From the IMG/VR virus record IMGVR_UViG_3300034122_000903, positions 1-26,873 of that record: a DNA stretch of 26,873 bases; one strand, written 5' to 3'. Shown in pieces: positions 1 through 7,184 of this stretch (positions are counted from its first letter, which is position 1; each line of letters begins with the position of its first letter). The position numbers and the translations under genes are program-made. The notes beneath the pieces were generated by a model that worked only from the letters and a program-made list of their open reading frames with translations, was not told the DNA's origin and did no database searches. The DNA is from a virus.

Positions 1-769
1 GCGGGCGGGCGGTGATGTTGACCGTGGAAAACACACCGTAGAAGCGGGTGATGCCTCCAGTGTAGTTCAATGGGTTGACGCTGATCGTGCATCCGTTGCC
101 GAGCAAAGAGACATTCGTCTTAAGGCGGATCAGACCGGAAACGAGATAGGTCTCTCCATTTACAAAGCTGACCGTTCCACCACCTTGGGCATCGACAGCA
201 TTGATTGCGTTCCGAATGGCCACAGTATCATCTGTGATCCCATCACCGACAGCGCCGAAGTCTTTGACCGACACGAAGTCACGGAGGCGGGATTGGACGG
301 TGCGGGTGACAGCGCCCGTGCTGCCTTGGGTGTAGCCTACTAGAGACGAACCAGAAGCAGCGGCGATGGCTGCGAAATCAGCCCCCACTTCCTGCAACGC
401 TGCCTCTACTGTCGTTCCGGTATAGTACCCACCGGCGTCGGCGATGCTGATCTCCGCAGCTTGGTCGTGCTCATCGACGAGGTCGTTCACCGTGGCCGCG
501 TTCACCCGCATATCGACCCGAGCACCCGCTTGGAAGCTGGCGGCCGAGGAGCCGTCCTGCGCCCGCACAACAGTCAGGGAATTACTAACCCGGGCCGTGA
601 CCTTGATGATCTCAGTCGTGCTTGCGGGGGACACCAGCGTGGCGTAGAAGTACTCGCCTGCCGAGAGGGCAGGAAACTTGCTCCCGTCAGCCACAACGAT
701 GGCTGTGTCCGAGGCGGTAGCCCCAGTGGCCAGTGTGCTCGACGCGTTGTTCTTCAGAATGACCGGCAT
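1..769 (-). CDS. Tailspike / tail fibre with pectate-lyase-type beta-helix, partial (3' end off window)
   Basis: The reading frame opens with ATG at 769 and stays open to the window edge, giving 256 residues without a stop. Residues 1-100 form a small beta-rich domain (NNASST..., AGEYFYATL, EIIKVTAR, VVRAQDGS) that is clearly paralogous to the whole of the neighbouring 109-aa protein. Around residues 165-190 is VKDFGAVGDGITDDT followed by AIRNAINA, the hallmark entry motif of the pectate-lyase-3 right-handed beta-helix family used in phage tailspikes, then GGGTVSF and further helix rungs. I infer a virion-attached N-terminal domain followed by a host-polysaccharide-binding or -degrading beta-helix. 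It starts 7 bases after the stop of the 109-aa gene, in the same operon. The 5' part is G+C-rich and the beta-helix part is visibly more A+T-rich, as expected for a host-range module that is often exchanged. Catalytic residues cannot be judged because the C-terminus is missing. Confidence 0.85.
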   Translation of the reverse strand, partial: MPVILKNNASSTLATGATASDTAIVVADGSKFPALSAGEYFYATLVSPASTTEIIKVTARVSNSLTVVRAQDGSSAASFQAGARVDMRVNAATVNDLVDEHDQAAEISIADAGGYYTGTTVEAALQEVGADFAAIAAASGSSLVGYTQGSTGAVTRTVQSRLRDFVSVKDFGAVGDGITDDTVAIRNAINAVDAQGGGTVSFVNGETYLVSGLIRLKTNVSLLGNGCTISVNPLNYTGGITRFYGVFSTVNITARP

Positions 770-776
770 AGCGTCC

Positions 777-1106
777 TCACAGCAGAAGGAAGTCGATGGA
801 GTCGAGATACTCTTGCGCGTTGCCCGCAAGAACCCGAAGCTCAAAGCGGCTATTAGCCGCGAAAGGAACCGCCAGAGTGCCATCCTGCCCCCTCACCGCC
901 GTCATGGTGTCGTCGGTACGGGCCGTGACCTTGACGATCTCGAAGTTGTCGTTGATGTCCTGCAGGGTCGCCTTGAAGTACTCTCCCGCTCCGAGCGTAG
1001 GGAACAGCGCACCTGTGCCGGCCGTTACGACAATCGTCGTATCCGTATTACTGATCCGCGCAGTCGTCGTCGTGGTGGCGTTGTTGCTGAACTTGGGCGT
1101 TGCCAT
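777..1106 (-). CDS. Free-standing tailspike N-terminal (virion-anchor-like) domain protein
   Basis: This 109-aa protein aligns over nearly its full length with the first 100 residues of the next gene's tailspike. Shared blocks include NNA near the N-terminus, DT.IVV, FP.L.AGEYF.ATL, EI.KVTAR, T.VR.QDG and a final RV stretch. It ends in SIDFLLL with no beta-helix. It is therefore a single-domain paralogue of the tailspike head domain. I infer a tail-tip adaptor or connector that assembles with, or competes with, the tailspike for its docking site; a fibre that lost its receptor-binding part is the alternative. It lies 8 bases after the 256-aa gene and 7 bases before the tailspike start, inside the late operon. 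Confidence 0.85.
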   Translation of the reverse strand: MATPKFSNNATTTTTARISNTDTTIVVTAGTGALFPTLGAGEYFKATLQDINDNFEIVKVTARTDDTMTAVRGQDGTLAVPFAANSRFELRVLAGNAQEYLDSIDFLLL

Positions 1107-1114
1107 TGTCTACC

Positions 1115-1885
1115 TCACGCAAACTTAGGGGCGGAGGCGACCATCGTCCCCCGATAGTTACCAAGGTTGGCACGGGCCCGACGCTCAGTGAGCGTGAACA
1201 GCCCCTGCTTGGCGTGGTACGACGCCAGCTCTCTGTCGCTCCAAGCTACACCCGGCATGACGAGCAGATGCTGCAACGTCGAGTGCACGATCACTTCTTC
1301 GAGGTCGTTGAAGATCGTAAGGTCCATGCCGGCCGCAGTGCGTGTCGGCTTCAATGCGTAGAACATACGCATAGCATATGGCTTCTCGTCATCCGGCAGC
1401 GGCAGAAGGATGTACTTATCCGGCGTGAGCTGGGTCACAGCCCGCGGCTCGGATGCCAAAGCAACCACCGCCTCGGGCAGCACAAACGGCTCGTTGTCGT
1501 TGAACAGGTTCTCGTTGTAGTCGAAGGTGTTGTACGAGCCGGGTGGTGTCAGGCTCCAGAGTACAGACGGGTCCTCGCCACTGTATAGGTCGGCCCACTC
1601 AGGGTATTGATACAGCGCCTGCTCCAGCGTCAGCTTGTGCATTGGGCGGTCGTTGACCAGCGCGTCGAACAAGACATGGACCTCAGTGTCCACAGGCTTG
1701 TCGTAAACGTACTCGTGCACCCCCGGGAGCAGGTTGAACCGCGGCTGGGTGTAACGCCATGCGAGCGTGCGCTCGCAGACCCGGATCGCTGCGTCGCGGA
1801 TGTGTTGGATCGCCAAGGGCTGAGGGCACCCGGGCACGTTGGGCAGGACCTTAGGCAAGAGATCAGTGAACGCGCGAGTTGGCAT
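1115..1885 (-). CDS. Putative head-tail adaptor / virion structural protein (256 aa)
   Basis: The 256-aa product begins with an N-terminal amphipathic helical part (LLPKVLPNVPGCPQPLAIQHIRDAAIRVCE is continuous in the protein; key features are PGCP, IQHIRDAA and CERT). A beta-rich centre contains PGVHEYVYD and L.P.PDD, and the helical C-terminus has LEEVIVHSTLQHLL. This helix-beta-helix layout resembles podovirus adaptor or tail-tubular-like proteins and mirrors that of the preceding gene. The ATG at 1885 overlaps the last base of the upstream stop (TAATG-type coupling), so the two are probably made together. Position after the capsid genes and before the last tailspike supports a neck or tail role. 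No catalytic motif is seen. The function is inferred from layout and context, not from a firm family match. Confidence 0.7.
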   Translation of the reverse strand: MPTRAFTDLLPKVLPNVPGCPQPLAIQHIRDAAIRVCERTLAWRYTQPRFNLLPGVHEYVYDKPVDTEVHVLFDALVNDRPMHKLTLEQALYQYPEWADLYSGEDPSVLWSLTPPGSYNTFDYNENLFNDNEPFVLPEAVVALASEPRAVTQLTPDKYILLPLPDDEKPYAMRMFYALKPTRTAAGMDLTIFNDLEEVIVHSTLQHLLVMPGVAWSDRELASYHAKQGLFTLTERRARANLGNYRGTMVASAPKFA

Positions 1886-2529
1886 CAGATCACCTCACCC
1901 TTATCCATACCGGCCTGCTTCGTGTCGGTTATCTTGCGGCCCTGCAGAGTGGCGCCGAGTTGCTGGGTGAAGCTGTCGTAGAACAGCTTGGCCCGGCCGG
2001 AGTCCACATGCTCATCGTCGATCGACTGGGCCAAGAACACGGTGCCATCCACAATGACAGGAAAGTACACGTCCGAGATCACCGAGATCGTGTCACCAAG
2101 CGCGTAGTCCACCGGGCTCTTGGCGTACTCCCCGACGAGCACAACCCCAGCTGCAGGGCGGGGGTAGAGGAAGTAGCGATCCGGGTTCTTGACGTGTCGC
2201 ATGAAATTAACTGGCGTGCCGGAGGTTTCCGTCATCCAATTGGGGTAGTTCCGGTTCATCGTCTCCCGGTCAACCTCGTTGATCGCCGCGCCGTTCTTAA
2301 CTTGGAAGATGTCGAGGAGGCGGATGGCATCAACAGGCAGTGACTGAACCGCAGAGTCCGCGGTGGTCGGGATGTCGACGATGTCGGAGAACAAGTCAGG
2401 CCGCAGGATGGCCATGCGCTTGAGCGTCTGGTTGACATAACCAAGCATGACCGCATCGCTGTAGCGAAACGGAGCGAGCGTATCTTGGACGATACGCCGA
2501 ACTTCGGTTATGACCTCCGCTGGTGTCAT
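1885..2529 (-). CDS. Phage adaptor-like protein (DUF6682-type)
   Basis: The 214-aa product opens with a helical domain typical of phage connector/adaptor proteins (VITEVRRIVQD, then YSDAVMLGYVNQTLKRMA and LRPDLF). A beta-rich region follows (LPVDAIRLLDIFQV, FYLYPRP-like RYFLYPRP), then a C-terminal helix containing LFYDSFTQQLG. The pattern fits what I remember as DUF6682, a family of phage adaptor-like proteins; this is recall, not a search. Its likely role is to bridge the portal ring and the tail. It starts with ATGA overlap on the 82-aa gene and is followed by another adaptor-like protein with one-base overlap, suggesting two stacked neck rings. Other genes in this position of podoviral operons have the same job. 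Confidence 0.75.
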   Translation of the reverse strand: MTPAEVITEVRRIVQDTLAPFRYSDAVMLGYVNQTLKRMAILRPDLFSDIVDIPTTADSAVQSLPVDAIRLLDIFQVKNGAAINEVDRETMNRNYPNWMTETSGTPVNFMRHVKNPDRYFLYPRPAAGVVLVGEYAKSPVDYALGDTISVISDVYFPVIVDGTVFLAQSIDDEHVDSGRAKLFYDSFTQQLGATLQGRKITDTKQAGMDKGEVI

Positions 2530-2774
2530 TCAGGCAAGCCCCTTGATGCGTCCGCCGACAACTCGGGCGAAGTATACACAGGTGGCTCGGGGATGTCATC
2601 AGTTGAAAGTTCAATTCGCTTGGTGCGGCGCTTGGCCTTCTCAACCACCGAGGCCGGCGCAAAACGCTCCGGGTATGCTTCCTCCTCGGTCACTTCTTCG
2701 CACTTGGGGTGCCGGGCTAGGATTTCGTTCCACTCGTAGATGAAGCCATCGGCCTTGTTCCGTAGGTACCGCAT
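2526..2774 (-). CDS. Conserved small phage protein (82 aa)
   Basis: This 82-aa protein starts MRYLRNKADGFIYEWNEIL and continues HPKCEEVTEEEAYPERF, then a basic VVEKAKRRTKR and an acidic, Pro-rich tail. The N-terminal motif reads like a short structural peptide found beside neck genes in environmental phages, but I cannot give a function. It is locked into the operon by TAATG overlap with the upstream 46-aa gene and ATGA overlap with the adaptor gene downstream. It may be a minor virion or assembly protein (inference from position only). Confidence 0.75.
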   Translation of the reverse strand: MRYLRNKADGFIYEWNEILARHPKCEEVTEEEAYPERFAPASVVEKAKRRTKRIELSTDDIPEPPVYTSPELSADASRGLPE

Positions 2775-2914
2775 TACTTCTTACTCCCTGTTTTGGTCAC
2801 ACCTTTGATGGTGCCCTTGTTTTCGGCGGCGTAGAATACGCTCGTGCCCTTCTTCTTGCCGTACTGCTGTTGCATAGCAGTCTTGATCTTCTTACCCTTG
2901 GCGTTCAGTGGCAT
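2774..2914 (-). CDS. Very small Lys-rich protein (46 aa)
   Basis: ATG at 2914 opens a 46-codon frame ending TAA at 2774-2776, where the stop shares one base with the next start (TAATG). The peptide starts MPLNAKGKKIKTAMQQQYG and carries KKKGTSVFYAAENKG and a KTGSKK tail, so it is strongly basic. The phrase YG.KKG..VFYA is typical of small phage late proteins. It sits 1 base after the 76-aa DUF5872-like gene. I infer a DNA- or capsid-interior-binding peptide; there is no direct evidence. The close coupling on both sides and the sensible composition make it a real gene in spite of its size. Confidence 0.75.
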   Translation of the reverse strand: MPLNAKGKKIKTAMQQQYGKKKGTSVFYAAENKGTIKGVTKTGSKK

Positions 2915-2915
2915 G

Positions 2916-3146
2916 TCACGTCCTCTTGCCTGATGGTTTGACCGGCCACGACTTACGCGCTGGGCCCGTCTTCTTGCTCGCCATGGCGCGCTTCTCTGTT
3001 GCGCTCATCTTTGCAGCAGCGGCGGCGGGACGACAAGCTGGATAGGCACGCGAGGACTTCTCAGACCCGGAGCGTCCGCACTCCTTGCCGGTCTTGACGT
3101 CAACCCACTTCTCACCAAACCATTTGCCGAGCCCCCCCTTGCTCAT
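2916..3146 (-). CDS. DUF5872-like small basic protein
   Basis: The 76-aa product begins MSKGGLGKWFGEKWVDVKTG and continues with KECGRSGSEKSSRAYPACRP, the characteristic GLGKWF.EKWVD plus CGRS....YP.CRP signature that I recall as DUF5872, a family seen in tailed phages and in some giant eukaryotic viruses. The C-terminal third is Lys/Arg/Ala-rich. A longer frame starting at 3212 exists, but the ATG at 3146 makes an ATGA overlap with the stop of the 55-aa gene and starts exactly at the conserved motif, so I use it. The two Cys residues flanking a basic loop could bind metal, which is inference. The function of the family is not established. Confidence 0.85.
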   Translation of the reverse strand: MSKGGLGKWFGEKWVDVKTGKECGRSGSEKSSRAYPACRPAAAAAKMSATEKRAMASKKTGPARKSWPVKPSGKRT

Positions 3147-3310
3147 TTCTTCACCCGATTGTCCGGGCCGCTCCACCCACCGCCGCGCTTCTTGTACTCC
3201 TTGGCAGCCCACGCGTTGGCGTAGGCAGAGGGGTACACATCGAACTTGGCCTTAGCTGCAGCTTTGACCTTGGACCAGAGTGCGGGGTTGGTGGGTTTGG
3301 GGCTCGCCAT
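3143..3310 (-). CDS. YPSAYANAW-motif small basic protein (55 aa)
   Basis: ATG at 3310 opens a 55-codon frame ending TGA at 3143-3145, giving TAATG overlap upstream and ATGA overlap downstream. The peptide contains LWSKVKAAAKAKFDVYPSAY followed by ANAWAAKEYKKRGGGW. The K..YPSAYANAW..K.YK.RGG pattern recurs in small proteins of environmental phages and large DNA viruses (recalled family-level resemblance). It is strongly basic and has no membrane segment. Together with its neighbours it forms a run of four tiny basic late proteins. A nucleic-acid or virion-interior role is inferred from charge and position. Confidence 0.85.
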   Translation of the reverse strand: MASPKPTNPALWSKVKAAAKAKFDVYPSAYANAWAAKEYKKRGGGWSGPDNRVKK

Positions 3311-3591
3311 TACCACTTCACCTTATGCGACCAGTACCGAGCCGACAGTTTGTCTGGACTGGCATCCTGTGCGTTGTGTCGGGCGTAGTACGATTTTTTC
3401 CGAGCTTTATCTTTCTCGCTCGTCGGGTTCTTCCCAGCGCCCGTGACGCCCTGCTGCCCAAACCGGATCGTCTTGATCTGGTCGCCGCTTTTAGCCACAA
3501 CGACGTGGCTCTTGGTGGGATGGCTGGGCGTGCGTTTCGGCTGATTGAATCCGCTCACACCAGCGCGCTCAAGACGAGGGTCTTTGGCCAT
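3310..3591 (-). CDS. DUF6321-like small basic protein
   Basis: The 93-aa protein reads MAKDPRLERAGVSGFNQPKR, then TPSHPTKSHVVVAKSGD, IKTIRFGQQGVTGAGKNP, a Lys/Arg-rich middle and a C-terminal LSARYWSHKVKW. These blocks match what I remember of DUF6321 (SHVVVAK.GD.IK.IRFGQQGV.GAGKN). The protein is Lys-rich and lacks Cys and membrane segments. It starts with TAATG overlap on the 368-aa fibre gene and ends with TAATG overlap on the next small gene, so it is translated as part of the late operon. The molecular role of this family is unknown to me; presence in virions or DNA binding is inferred. Confidence 0.85.
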   Translation of the reverse strand: MAKDPRLERAGVSGFNQPKRTPSHPTKSHVVVAKSGDQIKTIRFGQQGVTGAGKNPTSEKDKARKKSYYARHNAQDASPDKLSARYWSHKVKW

Positions 3592-4697
3592 TACGCAATC
3601 CTTTCGGCTACAATGATGGCAGAGGGGATAGCCGGTACAGCAGGCGGACCTGCGGCAGCAGCGGTGTGGTCAAGAGTTACAGCGACGTTTTCTGGAAGCC
3701 AGAGAACCTGTACGTACTGTCCTGCGGTCACGGTGACGTAGAAGATGATCTGGAAGAAAGTGTTACCGCCATCGGCAGCCTTGGGCACCGTCACCTTAGT
3801 CGCCGACCGATCTATGTTGGTGCCGTTCAGGGCCAGCCACACAGTGGTGTCGTGGTCATTGCTGTCAGAGTTTGACAACTGCAAGTTCGGAGCGACCATG
3901 TAGGTACCAGCCGCGGCGAAGGTCAAGCGCGTTAGATTGGTCCCGTCAGTGACCATGGTAATGCCGGCGCCAGACACTTCGGTCGTGCCGAACTTAACCG
4001 GCGTAGCTGCGGTCGTGCTGCCCGTCTGGTCTGTGATGTCAGAGAACGCAGCAAATGCACGGCCGGTAATCGTGGCATACGGCACCTTGCCACTCAAGAC
4101 GTCGATGTTTGTGACGTTGACCTCGCCCGTGCCCTTAGGTGTAATGTCGATGTCGATGTTGGTGTTAGTGCCGTCTGCCAACAAGGTATTGTTGGTCAGC
4201 GTCAGCCCGGCCGCAGCTGCAGATGTGAAGAACGAATCCGACGTGATCGCAGTGATCCCGCTGAAGCTACCGGTGAACACGACGCCGGAAACCGTGCCGC
4301 CCGTTATGGAGACGCTGTTCGAGTTCTGAGTGGCAATGGTGCCCAACCCGAGGTTGGTCCGTGCACCCGAGGCGTCTGAGGCGCCGGTGCCGCCATCGGC
4401 GATGGCGAGGTCGGTGATCCCTGCGATGGTGCCGCCGGTAATGGCTGCCTTAGCGATGGCGACAGAGCCGGTCCCGTTGGGGGCCAGCGTGAGGTTACCG
4501 TTCGTGTCGAGCGTGCGGATGGTGTTGCCGTCGAACTGAACGTTGTCCACCGAGGCAGAGCCGGTCCCGACCTTGAGCGCCGTGCCCACACCAGTCCCGC
4601 TGTAGACCGTTTTCTCCGCAGCCTCAGGACCGCCGTCCACGTGCAGGACTTGGTCGAAGGTGTCCTTGATCTTTTGCGTCGTCAGGTTGGTGGCCAT
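3591..4697 (-). CDS. Tail fibre protein with C-terminal C1q/TNF-like beta-jelly-roll
   Basis: The 368-aa product has no membrane or signal segment and is built of Gly/Thr/Ala-rich beta repeats. A typical fibre linker IADGGTGASDASGARTNLG lies near residues 98-117, with T(I/V)SG and ITGGTIAG repeats on both sides. From about residue 240 to 350 there is a compact all-beta domain (RLTFAAAGTYMVAPNLQLSN, WLALNGTNI, then FYVTVTAGQYVQVLW) resembling the C1q/TNF-like jelly-roll that ends many phage fibres. I infer a trimeric fibre with a receptor-binding C-terminal knob. It lies between the 603-aa tailspike and the small basic protein cluster, so this phage appears to carry at least two tailspikes plus this fibre. 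Confidence 0.8.
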   Translation of the reverse strand: MATNLTTQKIKDTFDQVLHVDGGPEAAEKTVYSGTGVGTALKVGTGSASVDNVQFDGNTIRTLDTNGNLTLAPNGTGSVAIAKAAITGGTIAGITDLAIADGGTGASDASGARTNLGLGTIATQNSNSVSITGGTVSGVVFTGSFSGITAITSDSFFTSAAAAGLTLTNNTLLADGTNTNIDIDITPKGTGEVNVTNIDVLSGKVPYATITGRAFAAFSDITDQTGSTTAATPVKFGTTEVSGAGITMVTDGTNLTRLTFAAAGTYMVAPNLQLSNSDSNDHDTTVWLALNGTNIDRSATKVTVPKAADGGNTFFQIIFYVTVTAGQYVQVLWLPENVAVTLDHTAAAAGPPAVPAIPSAIIVAERIA

Positions 4698-4709
4698 GGT
4701 GGTTGTTCC

Positions 4710-4832
4710 TTACAGTAGGATCGCGGGCAGTACGACTGTAGCACCTAAGGCTGTTGCGATGAAGTCCCTGTGCGTTGGTGGGTATTCTGTGTCGTTAGGG
4801 CCATTACCCGACAAACCTATTCCTGTAAGCAT
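4710..4832 (-). CDS. Possible 40-aa peptide overlapping the tailspike 3' end
   Basis: An ATG at 4832 opens 40 codons in a different frame from the tailspike, overlapping its last 29 bases and filling most of the 106-base gap before the fibre gene. The peptide contains YPPTHRDFIATALG followed by a hydrophobic ATVVLPAILL tail. The gap is otherwise unexplained in an operon with almost no spacers, which favours a gene. There is no clear ribosome-binding site, and I recognise no homologue. It could be a chance frame left by tailspike exchange. Confidence 0.3.
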   Translation of the reverse strand: MLTGIGLSGNGPNDTEYPPTHRDFIATALGATVVLPAILL

Positions 4833-6615
4833 CGTACCGAAGCGTAATGGACTTGATATTGTTGTCGAGAGCATAGTTCCCGCCCTGCAAGACGATATTC
4901 CCAGCCGCAGATCGCACGGTGATGGGGTCTGTCGCTCCAGCCTGCGCGTGGATGGTAACTTCAAACCCAATTGGGAACCGCTGAGACCCGTCAGCGGCAA
5001 TAACCGTGTCAAGGTTTGCACCGGCGCCAGTGCCGGATGAAAGCGCCCACACCCCAACGCCCACTAGCGTTGCCGTAGCCCCAGACATCGTCACGGCATT
5101 GTTTTGCAGGATCGGCGCGGTTGAATAGCCAGAGAATTGATTGGTGCTTCTGATCTCAAAGTTTTTGATGCGCGTTGATGCGTTTCCAGCCCTAATGTTG
5201 TATGGAAGCGTGCCGCCGTTTTGAACAAACGTGCAAGCATCAATGAGCATCCCATCCACATCAGCGACGAGAATATGCTCGTTTGCGGAGTAAATTGACC
5301 CAAACCTGCACCCCTGCACGACGTGGGCAGCGGCGCGATTTGTTGCAACATTCAACAGCGGGCGCGCGTTTTCAAAACCACACCCGATAAGGACGACTTG
5401 TTTGCCTTCGCTGTAAAGGCCGGCACCATCAAGGCCAGCAGCAACCCTAGTCTGGTTTGCGTTAAAGATGGTCTCAATAAACGTGATACGGCTCGGGCTT
5501 TGCGTTGATGCCTGAGTTGTCAGGGCTGCGTTGTTTCTGGTTCCTGATCCAGTTCCACCATTCTGGGTGATAGATGAGGCGATGCACGACGCCTCAAGAA
5601 CAGTTCCCGACAAAGACAGGCCCTCATCCACGCAGAAAGAAATCAGAACGTCATCAAGGTGAAGGCGCTGGACAAACGGGCCAGCCGTTGAAGTCCCGAC
5701 AGCCCGTAAGCCATACCGACCGCAATCTACAATATCAAACTGCCGCAGAGTGATCGTGTCCACAAAGGTAGCGCCAGACGGTGAGAGAGAGATGCCGTCC
5801 TGCGCTGCCATAGCTAGGTCACCAACAATTTTCGCATTCTCAAATGTGATGCGGACTGTGGAGCTGTCAGTCGGAACCCTAAATACCGCAGCGTTGGTAG
5901 CAGGCGAAAAGATGGTGTTTCTGCGGCTTGCACCCTTAATCCAAACGTCCGAACGAATGATGACGTTGAAACGGTAAACGCCGACCGGGAATGTCAGAGG
6001 ACCAAGCCGCTCGGTGCTTTGGCTGATGAAGTCGATTACCTTTTGAACCACAGTGGTCTGGTCAAGCACGTTGCTTGGAACAATGCCCCAAGCGGCTGCA
6101 TTGAAGCCACCATCTGCTCCTGTTTTCGCATAGAGCTTCACACCGCCAGCCGTTGTGACGTGCTGGTCGGTGGCCCCGGATGCTGCAACCTCGTAGGCAA
6201 ACCCTTCCTCACGCGTCTGTACGACGTCGCCCGTAGCGGCCACGAGTGTCGTGTCGGCGAGCAGTGCAGCCACGTCTTTGAACCAGTGCAGCCGCGAGGC
6301 ATCAGACCCCTGCAGCGTGTTGGTCGCACTGTCGATCGTCTTGTTGGTCAGAACTCCCGAGCCTGCCAGTGTGGCGAAGTCGCCATCGGTAAGCGCGGTG
6401 TTGAACTGGGCGGTCGTGCCCGTGATGGTGTTGGACCCGAGAGCCATGGTCTTATTCGATAAGACCTGCACATCAGCCTGCATACCCTCAGCCAGCTGCG
6501 AGCGCGAGATGCGCTTGGTCTCGCTGGCCGTTGCGTCGAAGATCACGAGATCGTCGTTATTGGCGCTGTTTGCGCCAGAGAGAGCCGTGAGGTCTGTGAT
6601 CCGCTTGCCGGGCAT
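4804..6615 (-). CDS. Tailspike with right-handed beta-helix (603 aa)
   Basis: Residues 1-110 form an N-terminal virion-binding part starting MPGKRITDLTALSGA, with the common fibre phrases LVIFDAT, SETKRISRSQLAEGM, VLSNKTM and LTNKTIDSATNTLQG. From about residue 185 (FISQSTERLGPLTFPVGVYR) to 500 the protein shows repeated short beta rungs such as VWIKGASRRNTIF, IDACTFVQNGG and VVLIGCGFEN, typical of a parallel beta-helix. The C-terminal 100 residues form a separate beta domain (IVLQGGNYALDN, SITLRYD). I infer a host-glycan-binding or -degrading spike. It lies directly after a UUCG hairpin and two virion-type proteins. The beta-helix section (about 5080-6050) looks more A+T-rich than the flanks, suggesting module exchange. 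The enzyme class cannot be read from the sequence. Confidence 0.85.
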   Translation of the reverse strand: MPGKRITDLTALSGANSANNDDLVIFDATASETKRISRSQLAEGMQADVQVLSNKTMALGSNTITGTTAQFNTALTDGDFATLAGSGVLTNKTIDSATNTLQGSDASRLHWFKDVAALLADTTLVAATGDVVQTREEGFAYEVAASGATDQHVTTAGGVKLYAKTGADGGFNAAAWGIVPSNVLDQTTVVQKVIDFISQSTERLGPLTFPVGVYRFNVIIRSDVWIKGASRRNTIFSPATNAAVFRVPTDSSTVRITFENAKIVGDLAMAAQDGISLSPSGATFVDTITLRQFDIVDCGRYGLRAVGTSTAGPFVQRLHLDDVLISFCVDEGLSLSGTVLEASCIASSITQNGGTGSGTRNNAALTTQASTQSPSRITFIETIFNANQTRVAAGLDGAGLYSEGKQVVLIGCGFENARPLLNVATNRAAAHVVQGCRFGSIYSANEHILVADVDGMLIDACTFVQNGGTLPYNIRAGNASTRIKNFEIRSTNQFSGYSTAPILQNNAVTMSGATATLVGVGVWALSSGTGAGANLDTVIAADGSQRFPIGFEVTIHAQAGATDPITVRSAAGNIVLQGGNYALDNNIKSITLRYDAYRNRFVG

Positions 6616-6638
6616 GGGCGTGTCCTCTTGTGAGTGTA

Positions 6639-6660
6639 GCGAGGCCCCGAAGGGCCTCGC
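6639..6660 (-). terminator. UUCG-capped intergenic hairpin (attenuator or RNA-end stabiliser)
   Basis: A perfect 9-bp stem (GCGAGGCCC at 6639-6647 with GGGCCTCGC at 6652-6660) encloses CGAA on the plus strand, which is the exceptionally stable C(UUCG)G tetraloop in the minus-strand transcript. It follows the stop of the 158-aa gene by a few bases. No U-run follows on the minus strand, so it is more likely a partial terminator, an RNase processing site or a 3'-end protector than a full intrinsic terminator. Confidence 0.75.
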
Positions 6661-6665
6661 AGTTA

Positions 6666-7142
6666 TTAGACAAGGACGTAATCGAAGATCACGTCGATGT
6701 GCGTTGCAGTCGTCACGTTGCTGCCAGTCTTGCCTACGGTGACGGCCGTACCCGCGTCGTTTGCGGTGTAAGACGCACCATCTGCAAGGACAGCCGCACC
6801 AGTGCCACCATCGGTCAGCACCGTGCTCTGCGTCAGGTTAGCCTGAGCAAAGGCAACGAGCTTACGTCCGGTGGACAGCGTGCCGAGTACATCCACTGTG
6901 GTCACAGCGCCAGCAGCACCACCAACGGCGATAGCTTTGCACGACACCATGCGGATGGACTTGCCAGCAACGGCCGGAACAAGCGTGGCACCAGCGTTGA
7001 TCTCAGCGATCGTAAACCGCTGACGCACGTTCTGGACCATGCCGGTAATCGACACAGTACCCGTTACGGTCAGCGTCTGCAGAGTTGCATTGCCGCTGTT
7101 GATCCGCACGTTGTCCTGCGAGATACCTGTATAGACACCCAT
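6666..7142 (-). CDS. Virion structural protein, capsid-decoration-like (158 aa)
   Basis: This beta-rich 158-aa protein starts MGVYTGISQDNVRINSGNAT and contains VRQRFTIAEINAGATLVPA, KSIRMVSCKAIAVGGAAGA and a C-terminal HIDVIFDYVLV. Thr/Val/Ala-rich composition with no charged enzyme motifs is typical of small head proteins. It has a strong AGGAGG ribosome-binding site just before its ATG and is flanked on both sides by UUCG hairpins, which suggests high, separately tuned expression. It is two genes downstream of the major capsid protein. A decoration or head-fibre role is inferred from this context and from its resemblance to phage late proteins. Confidence 0.7.
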   Translation of the reverse strand: MGVYTGISQDNVRINSGNATLQTLTVTGTVSITGMVQNVRQRFTIAEINAGATLVPAVAGKSIRMVSCKAIAVGGAAGAVTTVDVLGTLSTGRKLVAFAQANLTQSTVLTDGGTGAAVLADGASYTANDAGTAVTVGKTGSNVTTATHIDVIFDYVLV

Positions 7143-7161
7143 CTTATCCTCCTGAGTTGGA

Positions 7162-7183
7162 GGTAGGGGCCGAAGCCCCTACC
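7162..7183 (-). terminator. UUCG-capped intergenic hairpin after the capsid-proximal gene
   Basis: GGTAGGGGC (7162-7170) pairs with GCCCCTACC (7175-7183), with CGAA between them, so the minus-strand RNA again carries a C(UUCG)G tetraloop on a 9-bp stem. It begins one base after the stop codon at 7185-7187 and ends just before the AGGAGG ribosome-binding site of the next gene. There is no U-tract. The same architecture as the hairpin at 6639-6660 but a different stem sequence points to selected function. Confidence 0.75.
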
Positions 7184-7184
7184 G

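Noticed and set aside
1100-1588. 162-aa plus-strand open frame
   Set aside because: It is the antisense shadow of the adaptor-like 256-aa gene in a fully minus-strand operon.
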